This document shows, one piece after another, positions 8,263-18,550 of a stretch of 64,000 bases of DNA (its first letter is position 1; every line of letters begins with the position of its first letter). The stretch is from Paenibacillus sp. MMS20-IR301. Its GTDB lineage: Bacteria; Bacillota; Bacilli; Paenibacillales; Paenibacillaceae. The notes beneath the pieces were generated by a model that saw only the letters and a list, made by a program, of their open reading frames with translations, did no database searches and was not told the DNA's origin. The stretch covers positions 4,836,001 to 4,900,000 of the forward strand of contig NZ_CP135275.1 in the NCBI RefSeq assembly GCF_032302195.1. The letters are read 5' to 3'. Both the position numbers and the translations under genes were made by a program.

Positions 8263-9288
8263 TCAGGAGCCCTTAATGAGCGGGAAGTGGCAGGCCGCCT
8301 GACGGCCCGGCAGAATCTCCTCCAGCAGCGGCTCCACAGAGCGGCACTTATCCTGGACAAACGGGCACCGGGTATGGAACCGGCAGCCGGATGGCGGATT
8401 GGCCGGGGAAGGCACATCGCCCTCCAGCACAATACGCTCCTGCTTGCGTCTTGGGGATGGCTTCGGAATCGCCGAGAGCAGGGCAGCGCTGTACGGATGC
8501 AGCGGTGCTGCGAACAGCTCTTCTGTCTCCGCCACTTCCACCAGCTTGCCCAAGTACATGACTCCAACACGGTCCGAAATATGCCGGACCACATTCAGGC
8601 CGTGCGCGATGAACAGGAAGGTTAACCCAAGCTCCTTCTGCAGCTTCATGAGCAGGTTGATTACCTGGGACTGTACCGATACGTCCAGTGCGGATACCGC
8701 TTCATCGGCTACGATGAACTGCGGGTTCAGGGCAATCGCCCGGGCGATGCCGATCCGCTGGCGTTGTCCGCCGGAGAATTCATGCGGGTAACGGTTCCGG
8801 CGGCTGGCATCCAGACCCACCAGCTCCATCAGCTCAACTACTCTGTCATCGATCTCCTTGGCCGACATGCTGCGGTGAATGCGCAGCGGTTCACCAATAA
8901 TATCCCTGACGAGGAAGCGCGGATTCAGGGAGCCGAACGGGTCCTGGAATATAATCTGCATCTCTTCACGCAGCTTGCGCATCTCACCTGTGCCGATAGA
9001 ATGGATATCCTTACCCTTGTATAGCACCTCGCCGCCGGTAGCCCCTTGCAGCCGGAGCAGTACCCGCCCGAATGTTGATTTGCCGCAGCCTGATTCCCCT
9101 ACCAGTCCGAAGGTCTCTCCTTTGCGGATGGTTAGATTCACACCGTCCACAGCCTTAACCTGACCAACGGTCCGGTTAAGCAGTCCCTTGGTTATCGGGA
9201 AATACTTCTTGATATCCTTAACCTCCACCAGCACTTCAGAAGATACCTTATGCTCTGTAACCGGTTTGGTTGCTGTTTCATTCGTCAT
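8263..9288 (-). CDS. dipeptide/oligopeptide ABC transporter ATP-binding protein (DppF/OppF type)
   Basis: 341 residues. Walker A is [12 protein letters not shown], the signature is [15 protein letters not shown], and Walker B is [12 protein letters not shown]. The C-terminal oligopeptide-transporter extension holds a cysteine cluster ([15 protein letters not shown]) seen in OppF/DppF proteins. It couples ATP hydrolysis to peptide import with the partner ATPase just upstream; its ATG overlaps that stop codon by 4 bases. It is the last gene of the operon. Confidence 0.95.
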   Translation of the reverse strand: MTNETATKPVTEHKVSSEVLVEVKDIKKYFPITKGLLNRTVGQVKAVDGVNLTIRKGETFGLVGESGCGKSTFGRVLLRLQGATGGEVLYKGKDIHSIGTGEMRKLREEMQIIFQDPFGSLNPRFLVRDIIGEPLRIHRSMSAKEIDDRVVELMELVGLDASRRNRYPHEFSGGQRQRIGIARAIALNPQFIVADEAVSALDVSVQSQVINLLMKLQKELGLTFLFIAHGLNVVRHISDRVGVMYLGKLVEVAETEELFAAPLHPYSAALLSAIPKPSPRRKQERIVLEGDVPSPANPPSGCRFHTRCPFVQDKCRSVEPLLEEILPGRQAACHFPLIKGS

Positions 9289-10301
9289 GCGCGTTTCACC
9301 TCATCGCTGTAATCCGCCTGAACCGGCTTATCCTTGAACAGCCAGCAGGCTGTCCGGTGATCATCTGAGATCATGAAATCCGGCGGCTCCTGACTTCTGC
9401 AGATATCCATCGCATGAGGGCAACGCGGGTTGAACCGGCAGCCCGCAGGCAGCTGGCCAATCGGAGGAATCGTTCCGCGGATCGTATAGAGCTCGCCTCC
9501 CCGTCCCCCTTCAAAACCTGGAATGGACTGGAGCAGCCCTATCGTATAAGGATGGCTCGGATGGTCGAAGATTTCTTCTACAGTCCCTTCCTCCACGATC
9601 GCGCCGGCATACATTACAGCAATGCGGTCTGCCATCTCTGCGGCCACACCCATATCATGGGTGATCAGCAGAATGGACATCCCCAGCTCGGACTGCAGCT
9701 TGCGCAGCAGATCCAGAATCTGTGCCTGCACCGTTACATCGAGCGCCGTTGTCGGTTCATCGGCGATCAGCAGCTCCGGCTTACAGGCCAGGGCGATCGC
9801 AATTACGACACGCTGGCACATTCCGCCGGACAGCTCATGCGGATACTGCTTCGCCCGGATTTCCGGTGCAGGAATGCCAACCAGTCTAAGCAGATCAACC
9901 GCCATCTGCATGGCTTCAGCATCACTCTTGTTCTGGTGAAGCCGCAGGCTCTCCGCAATCTGCTCCCCTACCGTGAATACCGGATTAAGCGACGACATCG
10001 GATCCTGAAAAATCATGGCAATCTGGTTACCACGGATTTTGCGCATTTCTTCCTGGCTCTTTGCTGTCAGATCCTGGCCGTGAAAATCTATATTGCCGTC
10101 GATAACCATACCTCCGGCATAATCAATCAAACGCATAATTGCGAGTGAGGTCACACTTTTACCGCTGCCGGATTCACCGACAATACAAACTGTCTGGCCT
10201 TTGGCAATAGAAATGGAGATACCGTCAGTTGCTTTGAGAAGACCCTTCTCTGTGGCAAAGCCGGCGGTCAGCTTCCGGATTTCGAGTAGTTTTTCCGCCA
10301 T
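9285..10301 (-). CDS. dipeptide/oligopeptide ABC transporter ATP-binding protein (DppD/OppD type)
   Basis: 338 residues. Walker A is [12 protein letters not shown], the signature is [15 protein letters not shown], Walker B is [12 protein letters not shown]. The C-terminal cysteine cluster [15 protein letters not shown] is present, as expected. The Shine-Dalgarno GGAGGAGG stands inside the end of the preceding permease gene, which overlaps it by 34 bases. It is the D subunit of the importer. Confidence 0.95.
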   Translation of the reverse strand: MAEKLLEIRKLTAGFATEKGLLKATDGISISIAKGQTVCIVGESGSGKSVTSLAIMRLIDYAGGMVIDGNIDFHGQDLTAKSQEEMRKIRGNQIAMIFQDPMSSLNPVFTVGEQIAESLRLHQNKSDAEAMQMAVDLLRLVGIPAPEIRAKQYPHELSGGMCQRVVIAIALACKPELLIADEPTTALDVTVQAQILDLLRKLQSELGMSILLITHDMGVAAEMADRIAVMYAGAIVEEGTVEEIFDHPSHPYTIGLLQSIPGFEGGRGGELYTIRGTIPPIGQLPAGCRFNPRCPHAMDICRSQEPPDFMISDDHRTACWLFKDKPVQADYSDEVKRA

Positions 10302-11290
10302 TGTTCCAGCCTCCTCCGGGATTTAGTCACTTTCTGTCTGGGATCTAGGGCATCCCGGATTCCGTCGCCGATAAAGTTAACTGCCAGCACTACAACTGTA
10401 ATGCAGAAGCCCGGATACACAGCCTGCATCGGATCAATCAGCATGAATTCCTGGGCACTGCTGAGCATCAGCCCCCAGCTTGTTGCCGGAGCCTGGATGC
10501 CAAGCCCCAGGTAAGACAACGCCGATTCACTAAGGATCGCGCCGCCGACCATCAGGGTCGCATTCACGATAATCGGGAAGCTGGCATTACGGAGCAAATG
10601 CCGGAATATAATGCCCCAGCTGGATACCCCGATCGCTTTGGCCGCCTCTACATACTGCATTTCGCGCAGCTGCAGGAAGGTCCCCCGGACGAGCCGGGCA
10701 ATACTCATCCAGCTGGTAAATGCCAGGATAAGGATCATGAATTTAATCTTTGTACCAAACAATGCCATAATCAGAATGTTCAGGAACAGGGTCGGAACAG
10801 AGTTCATCACGTCTACAATACGCATGAATACCGTATCTACAAACCCGCCGAAGTATCCTGAAATCGCACCGATAACCGATCCGACCACTACGGAAACGAA
10901 GGCCACGGAGAACCCGATCAGCAATGAGATCCGCGCACTGTACAGCAGTCTGGTGAAGATATCACGGCCCAGCTCATCTGTCCCAAGCAGGTGCCCTTCT
11001 GCCCCCGGCTTCAGATTGGCGAACATCAGATCAATGGCTTCCGGTCTGTATTTGGTCAAGAATGGTGCGAATACCGCCAGCAGTACAAATATAAGCAGGA
11101 CTGCTAAACCGCCCATCGCGAACGGGTTACGCGAGAACTTCTTCCACAGCGTACTCCACGGGCCTGGAGGCCTGCTGGAATCGGCCAACGGAATTTCCGG
11201 ATCTGTTCCGCCCGGCATCGGATTCATATCCGGTGTCCCGAGCGGCTTCGATACAATCCCTTTAGTAAGCTCAGTGTTGTCTGTACTCAT
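10268..11290 (-). CDS. dipeptide/oligopeptide ABC transporter permease (DppC/OppC type)
   Basis: 340 residues with a cytosolic N-terminal tail of about 50 residues and six predicted membrane segments. The EAA-type coupling loop is visible in EAAKAIGVSSWGIIFRHLL, and the NLKPGAEGHLLGTDELGRDIFTRLL region is typical of the C-type permease. Its ATG overlaps the stop of the B permease (ATGA). Confidence 0.95.
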   Translation of the reverse strand: MSTDNTELTKGIVSKPLGTPDMNPMPGGTDPEIPLADSSRPPGPWSTLWKKFSRNPFAMGGLAVLLIFVLLAVFAPFLTKYRPEAIDLMFANLKPGAEGHLLGTDELGRDIFTRLLYSARISLLIGFSVAFVSVVVGSVIGAISGYFGGFVDTVFMRIVDVMNSVPTLFLNILIMALFGTKIKFMILILAFTSWMSIARLVRGTFLQLREMQYVEAAKAIGVSSWGIIFRHLLRNASFPIIVNATLMVGGAILSESALSYLGLGIQAPATSWGLMLSSAQEFMLIDPMQAVYPGFCITVVVLAVNFIGDGIRDALDPRQKVTKSRRRLEQWRKNYSKSGS

Positions 11291-12258
11291 GCTGCTTTAC
11301 CCCCTTGCTTACCGAGCTTTACCCGGGGATCAACTACGACATACAGTATATCTGCCAGGAGATTGCCGATAACAACCATAACCGCCGTTACTATAGTAAC
11401 AGCCATCAGTGCTGAATATTCGCGCGCACCTGCCATCTCTACAAACCAACGGCCCATTCCCGGCCAGTTGAATACATTCTCTGTTAGTGCGGCCCCTCCC
11501 ACCAGCATCGGAAGATCAAGGCCGAGTATGGTAATAATCGGAATCAGTGCATTGCGCAGCGCATGACGGAAGATAACCTTGCGTTCTTTGACGCCCTTGG
11601 CGCGTGCTGTACGGATATAGTCCTGATCCAGCACTTCCAGCATGCTTGCCCGCGCATATTTCATATAAGAGGCCAGGAATCCAAGAGCCAAAACCGTAAT
11701 TGGAAGCACCAGATGCATGAACAAGTCGCCTATATTTCCTTCTTTCCCCCGGGTATACATGTCCGACAGCGGAAACCAGTCCAGCTTCAGCGACAGCTGC
11801 TGCTGGAGCAGAATACCGAACCAGAATGTCGGCATGGCGAAGCCCAGATAAGAAATGAATGAAGCCGTCTGGTCAGACAGGCCATATACTTTGGTACTGT
11901 TATAGATCCCCCAAGGAATGGCGATCAGCAGGGATACCAGCCAAGCCGCCCCCATCAGGATCACAGTGTTGCCGATACGCGGCCAGAGCAGATCGGAGAT
12001 CGGAATATGGTTCTTGAAGGTGTAGCCCAGATCACCCTGCAGCAGGTCGCCAATCCAGCGCACATACTGTACAGGAATTGGCTGATCCAGCCCAAGGTTC
12101 TTCGCTTGCTGTTCGAATATTTCCGGAGTAAGTCCCGGAGAGAGCATGACTTGAGTCGGTCCGCCCGGAGCAGCATGGATTAGCAGAAAGGTTAGTATGG
12201 TTATCAGAAAGATGACCAGTACGGATTGTAGCACTCGGCGTATCAAATATTCTGTCAT
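11287..12258 (-). CDS. dipeptide/oligopeptide ABC transporter permease (DppB/OppB type)
   Basis: 323 residues with six membrane segments. The N-terminus (TEYLIRRVLQSVLVIFLITI) and the coupling loop YIRTARAKGVKERKVIFRHAL are characteristic of the B-type permease. It lies 120 bases after the binding-protein gene, separated from it by a strong hairpin at 12321-12352. SD: AGGATAG before the ATG. Confidence 0.95.
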   Translation of the reverse strand: MTEYLIRRVLQSVLVIFLITILTFLLIHAAPGGPTQVMLSPGLTPEIFEQQAKNLGLDQPIPVQYVRWIGDLLQGDLGYTFKNHIPISDLLWPRIGNTVILMGAAWLVSLLIAIPWGIYNSTKVYGLSDQTASFISYLGFAMPTFWFGILLQQQLSLKLDWFPLSDMYTRGKEGNIGDLFMHLVLPITVLALGFLASYMKYARASMLEVLDQDYIRTARAKGVKERKVIFRHALRNALIPIITILGLDLPMLVGGAALTENVFNWPGMGRWFVEMAGAREYSALMAVTIVTAVMVVIGNLLADILYVVVDPRVKLGKQGGKAA

Positions 12259-12320
12259 GAGCTATCCTCCTAGAGATGGTAGGGCATAGACTACGGAAGG
12301 CTCCCCCATGCAACAAAAGG

Positions 12321-12352
12321 GGGAGGTGAAAGAGAATTCTCTTTCACCTCCC
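12321..12352 (-). other. perfect 32-base hairpin between binding-protein and permease genes
   Basis: A perfect palindrome with arms GGGAGGTGAAAGAGAA and its complement, with no loop bases left over. On the minus-strand transcript it is followed by CCTTTTGTTG, a poor U-tract. It may be an attenuator or a 3'-end-stabilising hairpin that leaves more binding-protein mRNA than permease mRNA, a common arrangement in importer operons. Confidence 0.8.
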
Positions 12353-12378
12353 GCAAGTCTATTCAGTTCGTCGGTTCG

Positions 12379-14121
12379 TTACTCGGTTACCCACCATTTG
12401 ATAGCATGGAAGAACTGTCCATAGCCAAGGGATGGCTCAGGCTTATCTTCCTCTGCCCAGTGAACTCTAGGTCCTGTTCCGATAGCCTGACCGTATTGAT
12501 AGAGGAATACATAAGGAAGATCTGTAGAAATTTCTTTACCTACTTCTTTGTAGATTTCTTTACGTTCATTCTGGTCAACAGTGGAGTAACCATCGATCCA
12601 CAGCTGATCCAGCTTCTCGTTCTTATACCAGCCGCTGTTCTGTCCAGCCGGCGGGAAGTATTTGGAGGAGAAGATACTTTCAGCATCCGGATCCGGAGTA
12701 TTCAGGGACCATGCCAGCAGCAGGGCCTGATATTTACCCGGTGTTACGTTCTGGTCGATCCAAGCTGCAAAGTCGATAGCCTTAGGCGTTACTTCAATAC
12801 CAACATCCTTCAGGTTCTGCTGGATAACTGCGGCTACCTGCTCACGGCGGCTGTTACCGGCATTGTACTGCAGTTCAAACGAGAAGCGGTGTCCGTCTTT
12901 AACGAGAATACCGTCTTTGCCGGCAACCCAGCCGTCTTCAGCAAGCAGTGCCTTCGCTTTGTCTGCACTGTAGTCATAGTTCACAGCTGCATCGCCCGGG
13001 TCAGCCCAGGTATCCGGCAGGAACGGAGCGTTCATCAGTGCGCCTACGCCCTTGAGGATATTGTCTACCATACCTTGACGGTTCACTGCGTGAGCAATTG
13101 CCTGTCTGGTCTTCTGTCCCTGGAACAGGCCGTATCCGTCAGGGAAATTCTTGCCGTCAAAGTTGAAATTAATATATTCATACTGCGCGCCCGGCTTCTG
13201 GATAATATCAACCGTGCCGGCAGCCTTAACTGCTTCAACCTGAGTTACCGGAATCGCACTGATATGGTCAGTGTCGCCCTTCATGATCGCTTGAACCTCA
13301 GTGTTCTGGTCGGCATAGATTTTGTAGACGATTTGAGCAATATGAGGTTTAACAGTACCCCAGTAGTTCGGATCAGCATCAAGGGTGTGACTTTCGCCTT
13401 GCTTCCATGCTGTCCATTTCCATGGTCCGCTTGTTACGGTCTTGGCCGGGTCCGTACCATAGGCATTCGTTTGGATTTCAGTCGGCTTTACATCCTTGAG
13501 AACATGTGCGGGAACAATTTCTTGAACCAGCGAGTACAGGAACGGTGCGTAAATCTGGGATAAAGTGAATTTCACGGTATGGTCATCGACCTTCTCTACC
13601 GTCTTCACCTTGTCATACGCACTGATCAGCGGAGAACCTGTTTCCGGATTCTTGCCGGTTTCAATTGTATACACTACATCATCAGCAGTGATTGGCTGTC
13701 CGTCACTCCATTTAATTGTATCTTTTAATTTCACAGTGTAAGTCAGTCCATCTTCAGAGATAACCGGAAGTTCTGCAGCCAAAGACCAATCTTCCGGGGT
13801 TACATTGCCTCCGCGGTCCAGGTTATACAGTTTGGCAAAGACGAACTGCGCTACATCACCCGAAGCAGTGTCATTGACTAAGAGAGGGTTAATATTAACA
13901 ATATCGGAGAATGTGCTAAGGACGATGGTTCCGCCATCAACCGGCCCGTCTGCAGCAGGTGCTTCAGTCGCATCCGGTGCTGCACTCGCAGCTGGTGCTT
14001 CAGTTGCTGCCGGAGCATTGGTTGGAGAACTTGCGGTGTTATTAGTACTGCATCCTGTAAATAAAACCCCTACCAACGATAGAACTAGTAAACCAGACCA
14101 CCATTTTCTCTTTTTCGCCAT
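12379..14121 (-). CDS. peptide ABC transporter substrate-binding lipoprotein (family 5)
   Basis: 580 residues. The signal peptide ends in the lipobox LFTGC (Cys24), followed by an Ala/Thr/Pro-rich linker to about residue 60, so the protein is anchored outside the cell membrane. The body is a family 5 solute-binding protein, with LKDTIKWSDGQPITADDVVYT and the AIAHAVNRQGMVD region typical of OppA/DppE. It is the first gene of the importer operon; SD GGAGGAG precedes the ATG. The peptide preference cannot be read. Confidence 0.94.
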   Translation of the reverse strand: MAKKRKWWSGLLVLSLVGVLFTGCSTNNTASSPTNAPAATEAPAASAAPDATEAPAADGPVDGGTIVLSTFSDIVNINPLLVNDTASGDVAQFVFAKLYNLDRGGNVTPEDWSLAAELPVISEDGLTYTVKLKDTIKWSDGQPITADDVVYTIETGKNPETGSPLISAYDKVKTVEKVDDHTVKFTLSQIYAPFLYSLVQEIVPAHVLKDVKPTEIQTNAYGTDPAKTVTSGPWKWTAWKQGESHTLDADPNYWGTVKPHIAQIVYKIYADQNTEVQAIMKGDTDHISAIPVTQVEAVKAAGTVDIIQKPGAQYEYINFNFDGKNFPDGYGLFQGQKTRQAIAHAVNRQGMVDNILKGVGALMNAPFLPDTWADPGDAAVNYDYSADKAKALLAEDGWVAGKDGILVKDGHRFSFELQYNAGNSRREQVAAVIQQNLKDVGIEVTPKAIDFAAWIDQNVTPGKYQALLLAWSLNTPDPDAESIFSSKYFPPAGQNSGWYKNEKLDQLWIDGYSTVDQNERKEIYKEVGKEISTDLPYVFLYQYGQAIGTGPRVHWAEEDKPEPSLGYGQFFHAIKWWVTE

Positions 14122-14368
14122 TCTTCTTACTCCTCCTTAGATAAGTGCGTGTAGTGAGTGCTGACCGGACAATGCTCCGGTAACCCCACCTTCTCTTTAA
14201 AGCTTCTCGGGAGACTGGGTAATCTGGATGATTTGCCGCCCTCTGCAGCCCATGTAACGAAACATCACACACAATACATATGACATTTATGGGTTGAATA
14301 GACCGTAGGTCAATTAGAGTCAGAGGCAACTTTCCCGGGCGGGAGTCTTAGCAATTCCCTATAAATTA
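14122..14368 (-). promoter_or_regulatory. long 5' untranslated leader of the peptide importer operon
   Basis: From the inferred transcription start to the ATG there are about 245 bases with no plausible gene. Complementary pieces include ACCGGA/TCCGGT around a 6-base loop near 14163-14180, GACC-TAC-GGTC, and a longer-range GCCTCTG with CAGAGGGC. It does not match any riboswitch class I know. A regulatory role is possible but unproven. Confidence 0.4.
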
Positions 14369-14374
14369 TGGTTT

Positions 14375-14403
14375 ATATTACATGTGAATATATCTTACGT
14401 CAA
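14375..14403 (-). promoter_or_regulatory. sigma-A promoter of the peptide importer operon
   Basis: On the minus strand TTGACG (14403-14398) and TAATAT (14380-14375) are spaced by exactly 17 bases. This is the best promoter match upstream of the binding-protein gene. Bases 14404-14627 are AT-rich and I see nothing else in them. Confidence 0.75.
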
Positions 14404-14627
14404 TATATTTCTTTATTCCTTTTTTCACAATTTTCCCTGCATAAAAAATAATTCCTTCCAGTATAGTAAAAGAAACTCCTTGCATTCCCTTTTTCCGACC
14501 ATTCAAATATGTTTAATACGGTTAGTTATCTTCACTTAATGTTATCATTTTCGTGTTAATTCGACACTTTTCGGCAATTTTATCGCTGTTACGCGTTAAA
14601 TCACAACGGTTTCTCTATTTTTTTATA

Positions 14628-14684
14628 TAAAAAAAGGAAAAGAAACTGGATAGGCCAACTTCCCCTCTGCCTGTTTCTCTTCCT
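14628..14684 (-). terminator. terminator of the FtsX-type ABC operon
   Basis: The minus strand has AGGAAGAGAAAC pairing with GTTTCTTTTCCT (one mismatch, 14684-14673 and 14646-14635), followed directly by seven T and TATAT. It lies 70 bases after the permease stop codon. Confidence 0.75.
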
Positions 14685-14753
14685 CGTATTTTTGCAGCAA
14701 AGCTGTTTTTGACAAAATAGTGACTAAGACCTATTCATGATCCAGGCCCGGGC

Positions 14754-17297
14754 CTACTCCACCGACTTCAGCGCTTCAATCATATGAATCCGTTTCAGCT
14801 TAAGATGCATGAACAGCATAACTATTCCTGAGAACAGCAAGGTCAGTAACGCCGCATACACATAACTCTGCCATTTGATCAATGGGGCGAACATCGTGGC
14901 ATCCAGCTCAGCTGTAGACAGAACGAACCGGTGCAGCACAATTCCCAGCGCATTGCCGGAGATGATCCCGAGCAGGGTTAACAGGATGTTCTCCCGGTAG
15001 ATATACATGGTGACCTCCTGATCGTAGAAGCCCAGCACCTTAATGGTAGACAATTCGCGGACCCGTTCAGACACATTGATATTCGTCAGGTTATACAGCA
15101 CTACGAAGGCCAGGGCAGCGGCAGATACAATCAGTACAACAATTACGACATCCATGCTATCCATGGTCCCGTCAAAGGCTTCGCCCACTCCGCTGGAAAA
15201 GGTAACCATCGCCACCTGCCCGTTCGCAGTTAATCTCCCGCCGAACTCGTCCTCCCATTGCCTGTCCTGCTTGCTGTAGTTCAGCAACTGAGTGTTGTAG
15301 ACCGGCTTCTCACCAAAAACCTCAGTATAATACGCCGGTGTCATATACATATAATGCAGAACATAATTCTCGGTAACCGCAGCCACCCTGATCTCAAATT
15401 CCTCGTTGTTGCTGTCGAGAACACTCAGGCGGTCACCGGGGACAAGATCATACAGCTTCGCGAGCTTCTCGGTAATAATGGCGCCATCATCTGCCAGTGT
15501 CTTATGCTCATCCGTAATCCGGTCCTGCAGCGCAATGAATGCGTCCAGCGTCTGGACCTCAGAGGGCACGAAGATCCGTACCCCCTGATCGTTAACCCCC
15601 TTGGCCCGGACCGTCATCGCCTCTTGAAGCACATCCAGAGTTCCCGTAACCGCTGGCTCCTCCTGAATCAGTTGTGCATAGGCATCACTGTCCTCTGCCG
15701 CCGCATTGTCATGGAAAGCAACGAGCGCGCTGTATTTCATAATCCCGCCGAACTGCTTGCCGGCAATGCTGCCAATGGAATCCTTCAGCCCGAAGCCGGT
15801 CAGTATCAGTGCAGTACAGCCTGCCACACCAATAACCGTCATGAACATCCGCTGCTTGTAGCGGAACAGATTCCTTGCAGTCACCTTCTGGACAAAGCTG
15901 AGCCGTGTCCACAGAAAGCCGAACCGTTCCAGCAGAATACGCTGGCCGCTCTTCGGCGCTTTGGGCCGCATCAGCACAGACGCATTACTGCGCAGTTCCA
16001 CCCGGGAAGCAATCATCGCCGTCATCGCTGTACACACCAGAGCTACTATAATCGATACAACGGCGTAATCCGGATAGAAGCTCTTGATTACATCCGGCAG
16101 GTTGTAGAGCTGCGAGTATGCATTATAGATAATATCCGGGAACAGGGTGAACCCGACCGCAAGTCCGGCAATGGACGCAGTAAGACTCGCCAGTGTGCCA
16201 TAGACCAGAAATTTCGTCATGATATCGAGCGGCCCGTACCCCAGCGCCTTCATGGTGCCGATCTGCAGACGCTGCTCCTCCACCATCCGGGTCATCGTCG
16301 TTAAGCTGACCAGCGCGGCAATCAGGAAGAAGAAGACCGGGAACGCCGAAGCAATGGCGGACAGGCGGTCCGCATTATCCTTGTACTCCGCATAGCCCGC
16401 ATTAATTGTCCGGTCTGTCACGTATACCTTCGGCAGCTCAGGCGCTGCCTGTTGTTGTGCATCCGTCTGCGCTCCAGACGCCGCCTGCTGCTGCTGTGCA
16501 CCCAGCATTGCTGCAGCTTCTGCCTGCAGCTCCTCCAGACGCTGCTGCGGGAAATCCCCGAGCGCGTCTTCAACTTCGGCGGTATGCCGCTCGACCAGTG
16601 CATCATAGGCCGGTGTATAAGCCGTTTCCGCAGCAGTATCCTTGAAGCTGAGGTACACCTCCGAATATACAGGAAGGTTGAAGTCTTCTTCCGGAATGAC
16701 GGCGAACGCATCTGCCGTTCCTTTGCCGATCCGGCTCGTTCCGCGGTTCGTTGTCTCAATGTATTGCGGGCTCTGTGCAAAGCCGACGACTGTGTAGGAT
16801 ACCGTCCGGAATGTCTCAGCCAGATCACCGTCAGCCTCCCCGCTGAACGTGATGGAATCGCCGAGTGCGAACAGCCCCTCCTGCCGCAGGTGCTCATCCA
16901 GTACAATTTCTCCGGAAGCCTCCGGCAGATGTCCGGCTGTCACCTTATACCCGTTCAATTGATTATCACCGGAGTAGGAGACCACCTTGCCGATTAATCC
17001 GCTGTTCCCCAGAAATACATCCGAGCTGTAGCCGGGCTGAACGGTCTGTACCCCGTCAACCCCGCGCAGCTCTTCCACGCTCTTCTCTGTCAGCCCATAG
17101 GTGGACTGCACCCGCAAATCCATCAGCTGCAGTTCCTTATAATATGTTGCAGCCGTGTCCAGCATATCCGGCCCTGCCGATTTGATCCCGGCAAAGAAGC
17201 TTACCCCCAGCATAATAATCGCAAAGATGGAGAGAAACCTTGCTTTGGTACGGCTGATCTCCCGGAAAACATCCTTCCATAATGCCCGTTTCTTCAT
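14754..17297 (-). CDS. ABC transporter permease, double FtsX/MacB type
   Basis: 847 residues from the ATG at 17297 (AGGAGG just upstream; a longer frame from 17348 overlaps the ATPase gene). One N-terminal membrane segment (RFLSIFAIIMLGVSFFAG) is followed by a large extracellular domain, then groups of membrane segments near residues 340-450, 500-525 and 735-840: two FtsX-like modules. The extracellular part holds a Gln/Ala-rich stretch near residue 270. Such permeases work with a LolD/MacB-type ATPase, here encoded 13 bases upstream, often in envelope stress or peptide-antibiotic resistance. The substrate is unknown. Confidence 0.88.
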   Translation of the reverse strand: MKKRALWKDVFREISRTKARFLSIFAIIMLGVSFFAGIKSAGPDMLDTAATYYKELQLMDLRVQSTYGLTEKSVEELRGVDGVQTVQPGYSSDVFLGNSGLIGKVVSYSGDNQLNGYKVTAGHLPEASGEIVLDEHLRQEGLFALGDSITFSGEADGDLAETFRTVSYTVVGFAQSPQYIETTNRGTSRIGKGTADAFAVIPEEDFNLPVYSEVYLSFKDTAAETAYTPAYDALVERHTAEVEDALGDFPQQRLEELQAEAAAMLGAQQQQAASGAQTDAQQQAAPELPKVYVTDRTINAGYAEYKDNADRLSAIASAFPVFFFLIAALVSLTTMTRMVEEQRLQIGTMKALGYGPLDIMTKFLVYGTLASLTASIAGLAVGFTLFPDIIYNAYSQLYNLPDVIKSFYPDYAVVSIIVALVCTAMTAMIASRVELRSNASVLMRPKAPKSGQRILLERFGFLWTRLSFVQKVTARNLFRYKQRMFMTVIGVAGCTALILTGFGLKDSIGSIAGKQFGGIMKYSALVAFHDNAAAEDSDAYAQLIQEEPAVTGTLDVLQEAMTVRAKGVNDQGVRIFVPSEVQTLDAFIALQDRITDEHKTLADDGAIITEKLAKLYDLVPGDRLSVLDSNNEEFEIRVAAVTENYVLHYMYMTPAYYTEVFGEKPVYNTQLLNYSKQDRQWEDEFGGRLTANGQVAMVTFSSGVGEAFDGTMDSMDVVIVVLIVSAAALAFVVLYNLTNINVSERVRELSTIKVLGFYDQEVTMYIYRENILLTLLGIISGNALGIVLHRFVLSTAELDATMFAPLIKWQSYVYAALLTLLFSGIVMLFMHLKLKRIHMIEALKSVE

Positions 17298-17310
17298 AGC
17301 CTCCTGCCCC

Positions 17311-18012
17311 TTACCATTCGATATCTTCCACGGATACCGGTGCTGCATTCTTCACCATTTTCCGTACCTTGGCGTTATTGATCTCAATAACCCGGTCAGC
17401 CATCGGCGCAATCGCCAGATTATGAGTAATGACAATGACCGTAGTCCCTGTGTTGCGGCATGTATCCTGCAGCAGCTTCAGCACCTGCTTGCCGGTATTA
17501 TAATCAAGCGCCCCTGTCGGCTCATCGCAGAGCAGCAGCTTCGGCTGCTTGGCCAGCGCACGGGCAATCGCCACACGCTGCTGTTCACCGCCGGACAGCT
17601 GGGCCGGGAAGTTGTTCAGCCGCTGTCCAAGCCCCACATCCTCCAGCACCTTCCGGGCATCAAGTGCACGGGGCGAGATCTGTGACGCCAGCTCCACATT
17701 CTCCAGTGTCGTCAGATTGGGCACCAGATTATAGAACTGGAATACGAAACCCACGTCATTGCGGCGGTAGCCGGTTAATTCCTTGGCGCTGAAACGAGCG
17801 ATATCGGTACCGTCCACAATGACCTGGCCTTCGTCGGCGGAATCCATTCCGCCCAGTATATTAAGCACTGTCGACTTTCCCGCTCCGCTCGGCCCTACAA
17901 TGACCGCAAACTCGCCTTTTTCAATTTCAAATTCAATCCCGTCGTTGGCCACAATCAGGGTCTCCCCCATCTTGTAACGTTTATATTCATCCTTCACCGT
18001 AACAAATGCCAT
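17311..18012 (-). CDS. ABC transporter ATP-binding protein, MacB/LolD type
   Basis: 233 residues. Walker [13 protein letters not shown], signature [15 protein letters not shown], Walker [13 protein letters not shown] and the switch His in [11 protein letters not shown] are all intact. The closest type is the MacB/LolD ATPase that drives FtsX-like mechanotransmission permeases. It lies directly before its permease gene and starts the operon. Confidence 0.93.
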   Translation of the reverse strand: MAFVTVKDEYKRYKMGETLIVANDGIEFEIEKGEFAVIVGPSGAGKSTVLNILGGMDSADEGQVIVDGTDIARFSAKELTGYRRNDVGFVFQFYNLVPNLTTLENVELASQISPRALDARKVLEDVGLGQRLNNFPAQLSGGEQQRVAIARALAKQPKLLLCDEPTGALDYNTGKQVLKLLQDTCRNTGTTVIVITHNLAIAPMADRVIEINNAKVRKMVKNAAPVSVEDIEW

Positions 18013-18550
18013 ACCTTCTCCTCCTGTCTGCTCTACTCAAGTTTAGCACAACACCCCCCTGTAAATACAAAAGCTGCTCCCAGCGTCTCCTTCAGGCAGC
18101 CGGAAAGGAAATTAATCGCATAACAAATTCGCCCTCAGGGCGAACTTAACTGCTTGCTCAATTGTCCTGGTGAAGACTTTGAATCCCCGGCAAGAAGAGT
18201 AGACCGCCACGCTACACTTTTTCAAATTAACCGCATCCTTCTACGGACAGGAGAGCCGTTAAATTGTAGAAGAGCACCTATGTGCCGGTCGTTCCGGACT
18301 CCAGCGCCGTTATTTCGCTGCAAAAGTAGAGTTAATACCTGAAAAGCGCTGCATAAGAGCTATGGTGTCCTCAAATCTGCCCAGTGGACCGATAATGAGC
18401 TATTATGGGCTGTGGTGTCCGTAAGGGTCAGACTTATCCTCTTTTGGCACGGCCCCGTATTTTCATACTGGTTCCATACATAATTCGTTTAGGAAAAAGG
18501 GAAGCTGGTTACATAGAAAGAGTCAGAAGCTTACAGAGGAGGAATACAAC
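18013..18550. other. 540-base intergenic region
   Basis: No convincing gene. A hairpin TTCGCCC-TCA-GGGCGAA stands at 18128-18144. Near 18360-18430 a short phrase (GCTATGGTGTCC / GCTGTGGTGTCC) occurs twice. The end holds the AGAGGAGGAA ribosome binding site of the SDR gene. The first 60 bases should carry the promoter of the minus-strand ABC operon; a TGCTAAACT extended -10-like sequence is seen there. Confidence 0.5.

Noticed and set aside
14122..14368. T-box leader (AGGTGGGGTTACCGGAG resembles the T-box bulge)
   Set aside because: The conserved T-box phrase is broken by extra bases, no terminator/antiterminator pair follows, and the gene is a peptide-binding protein.
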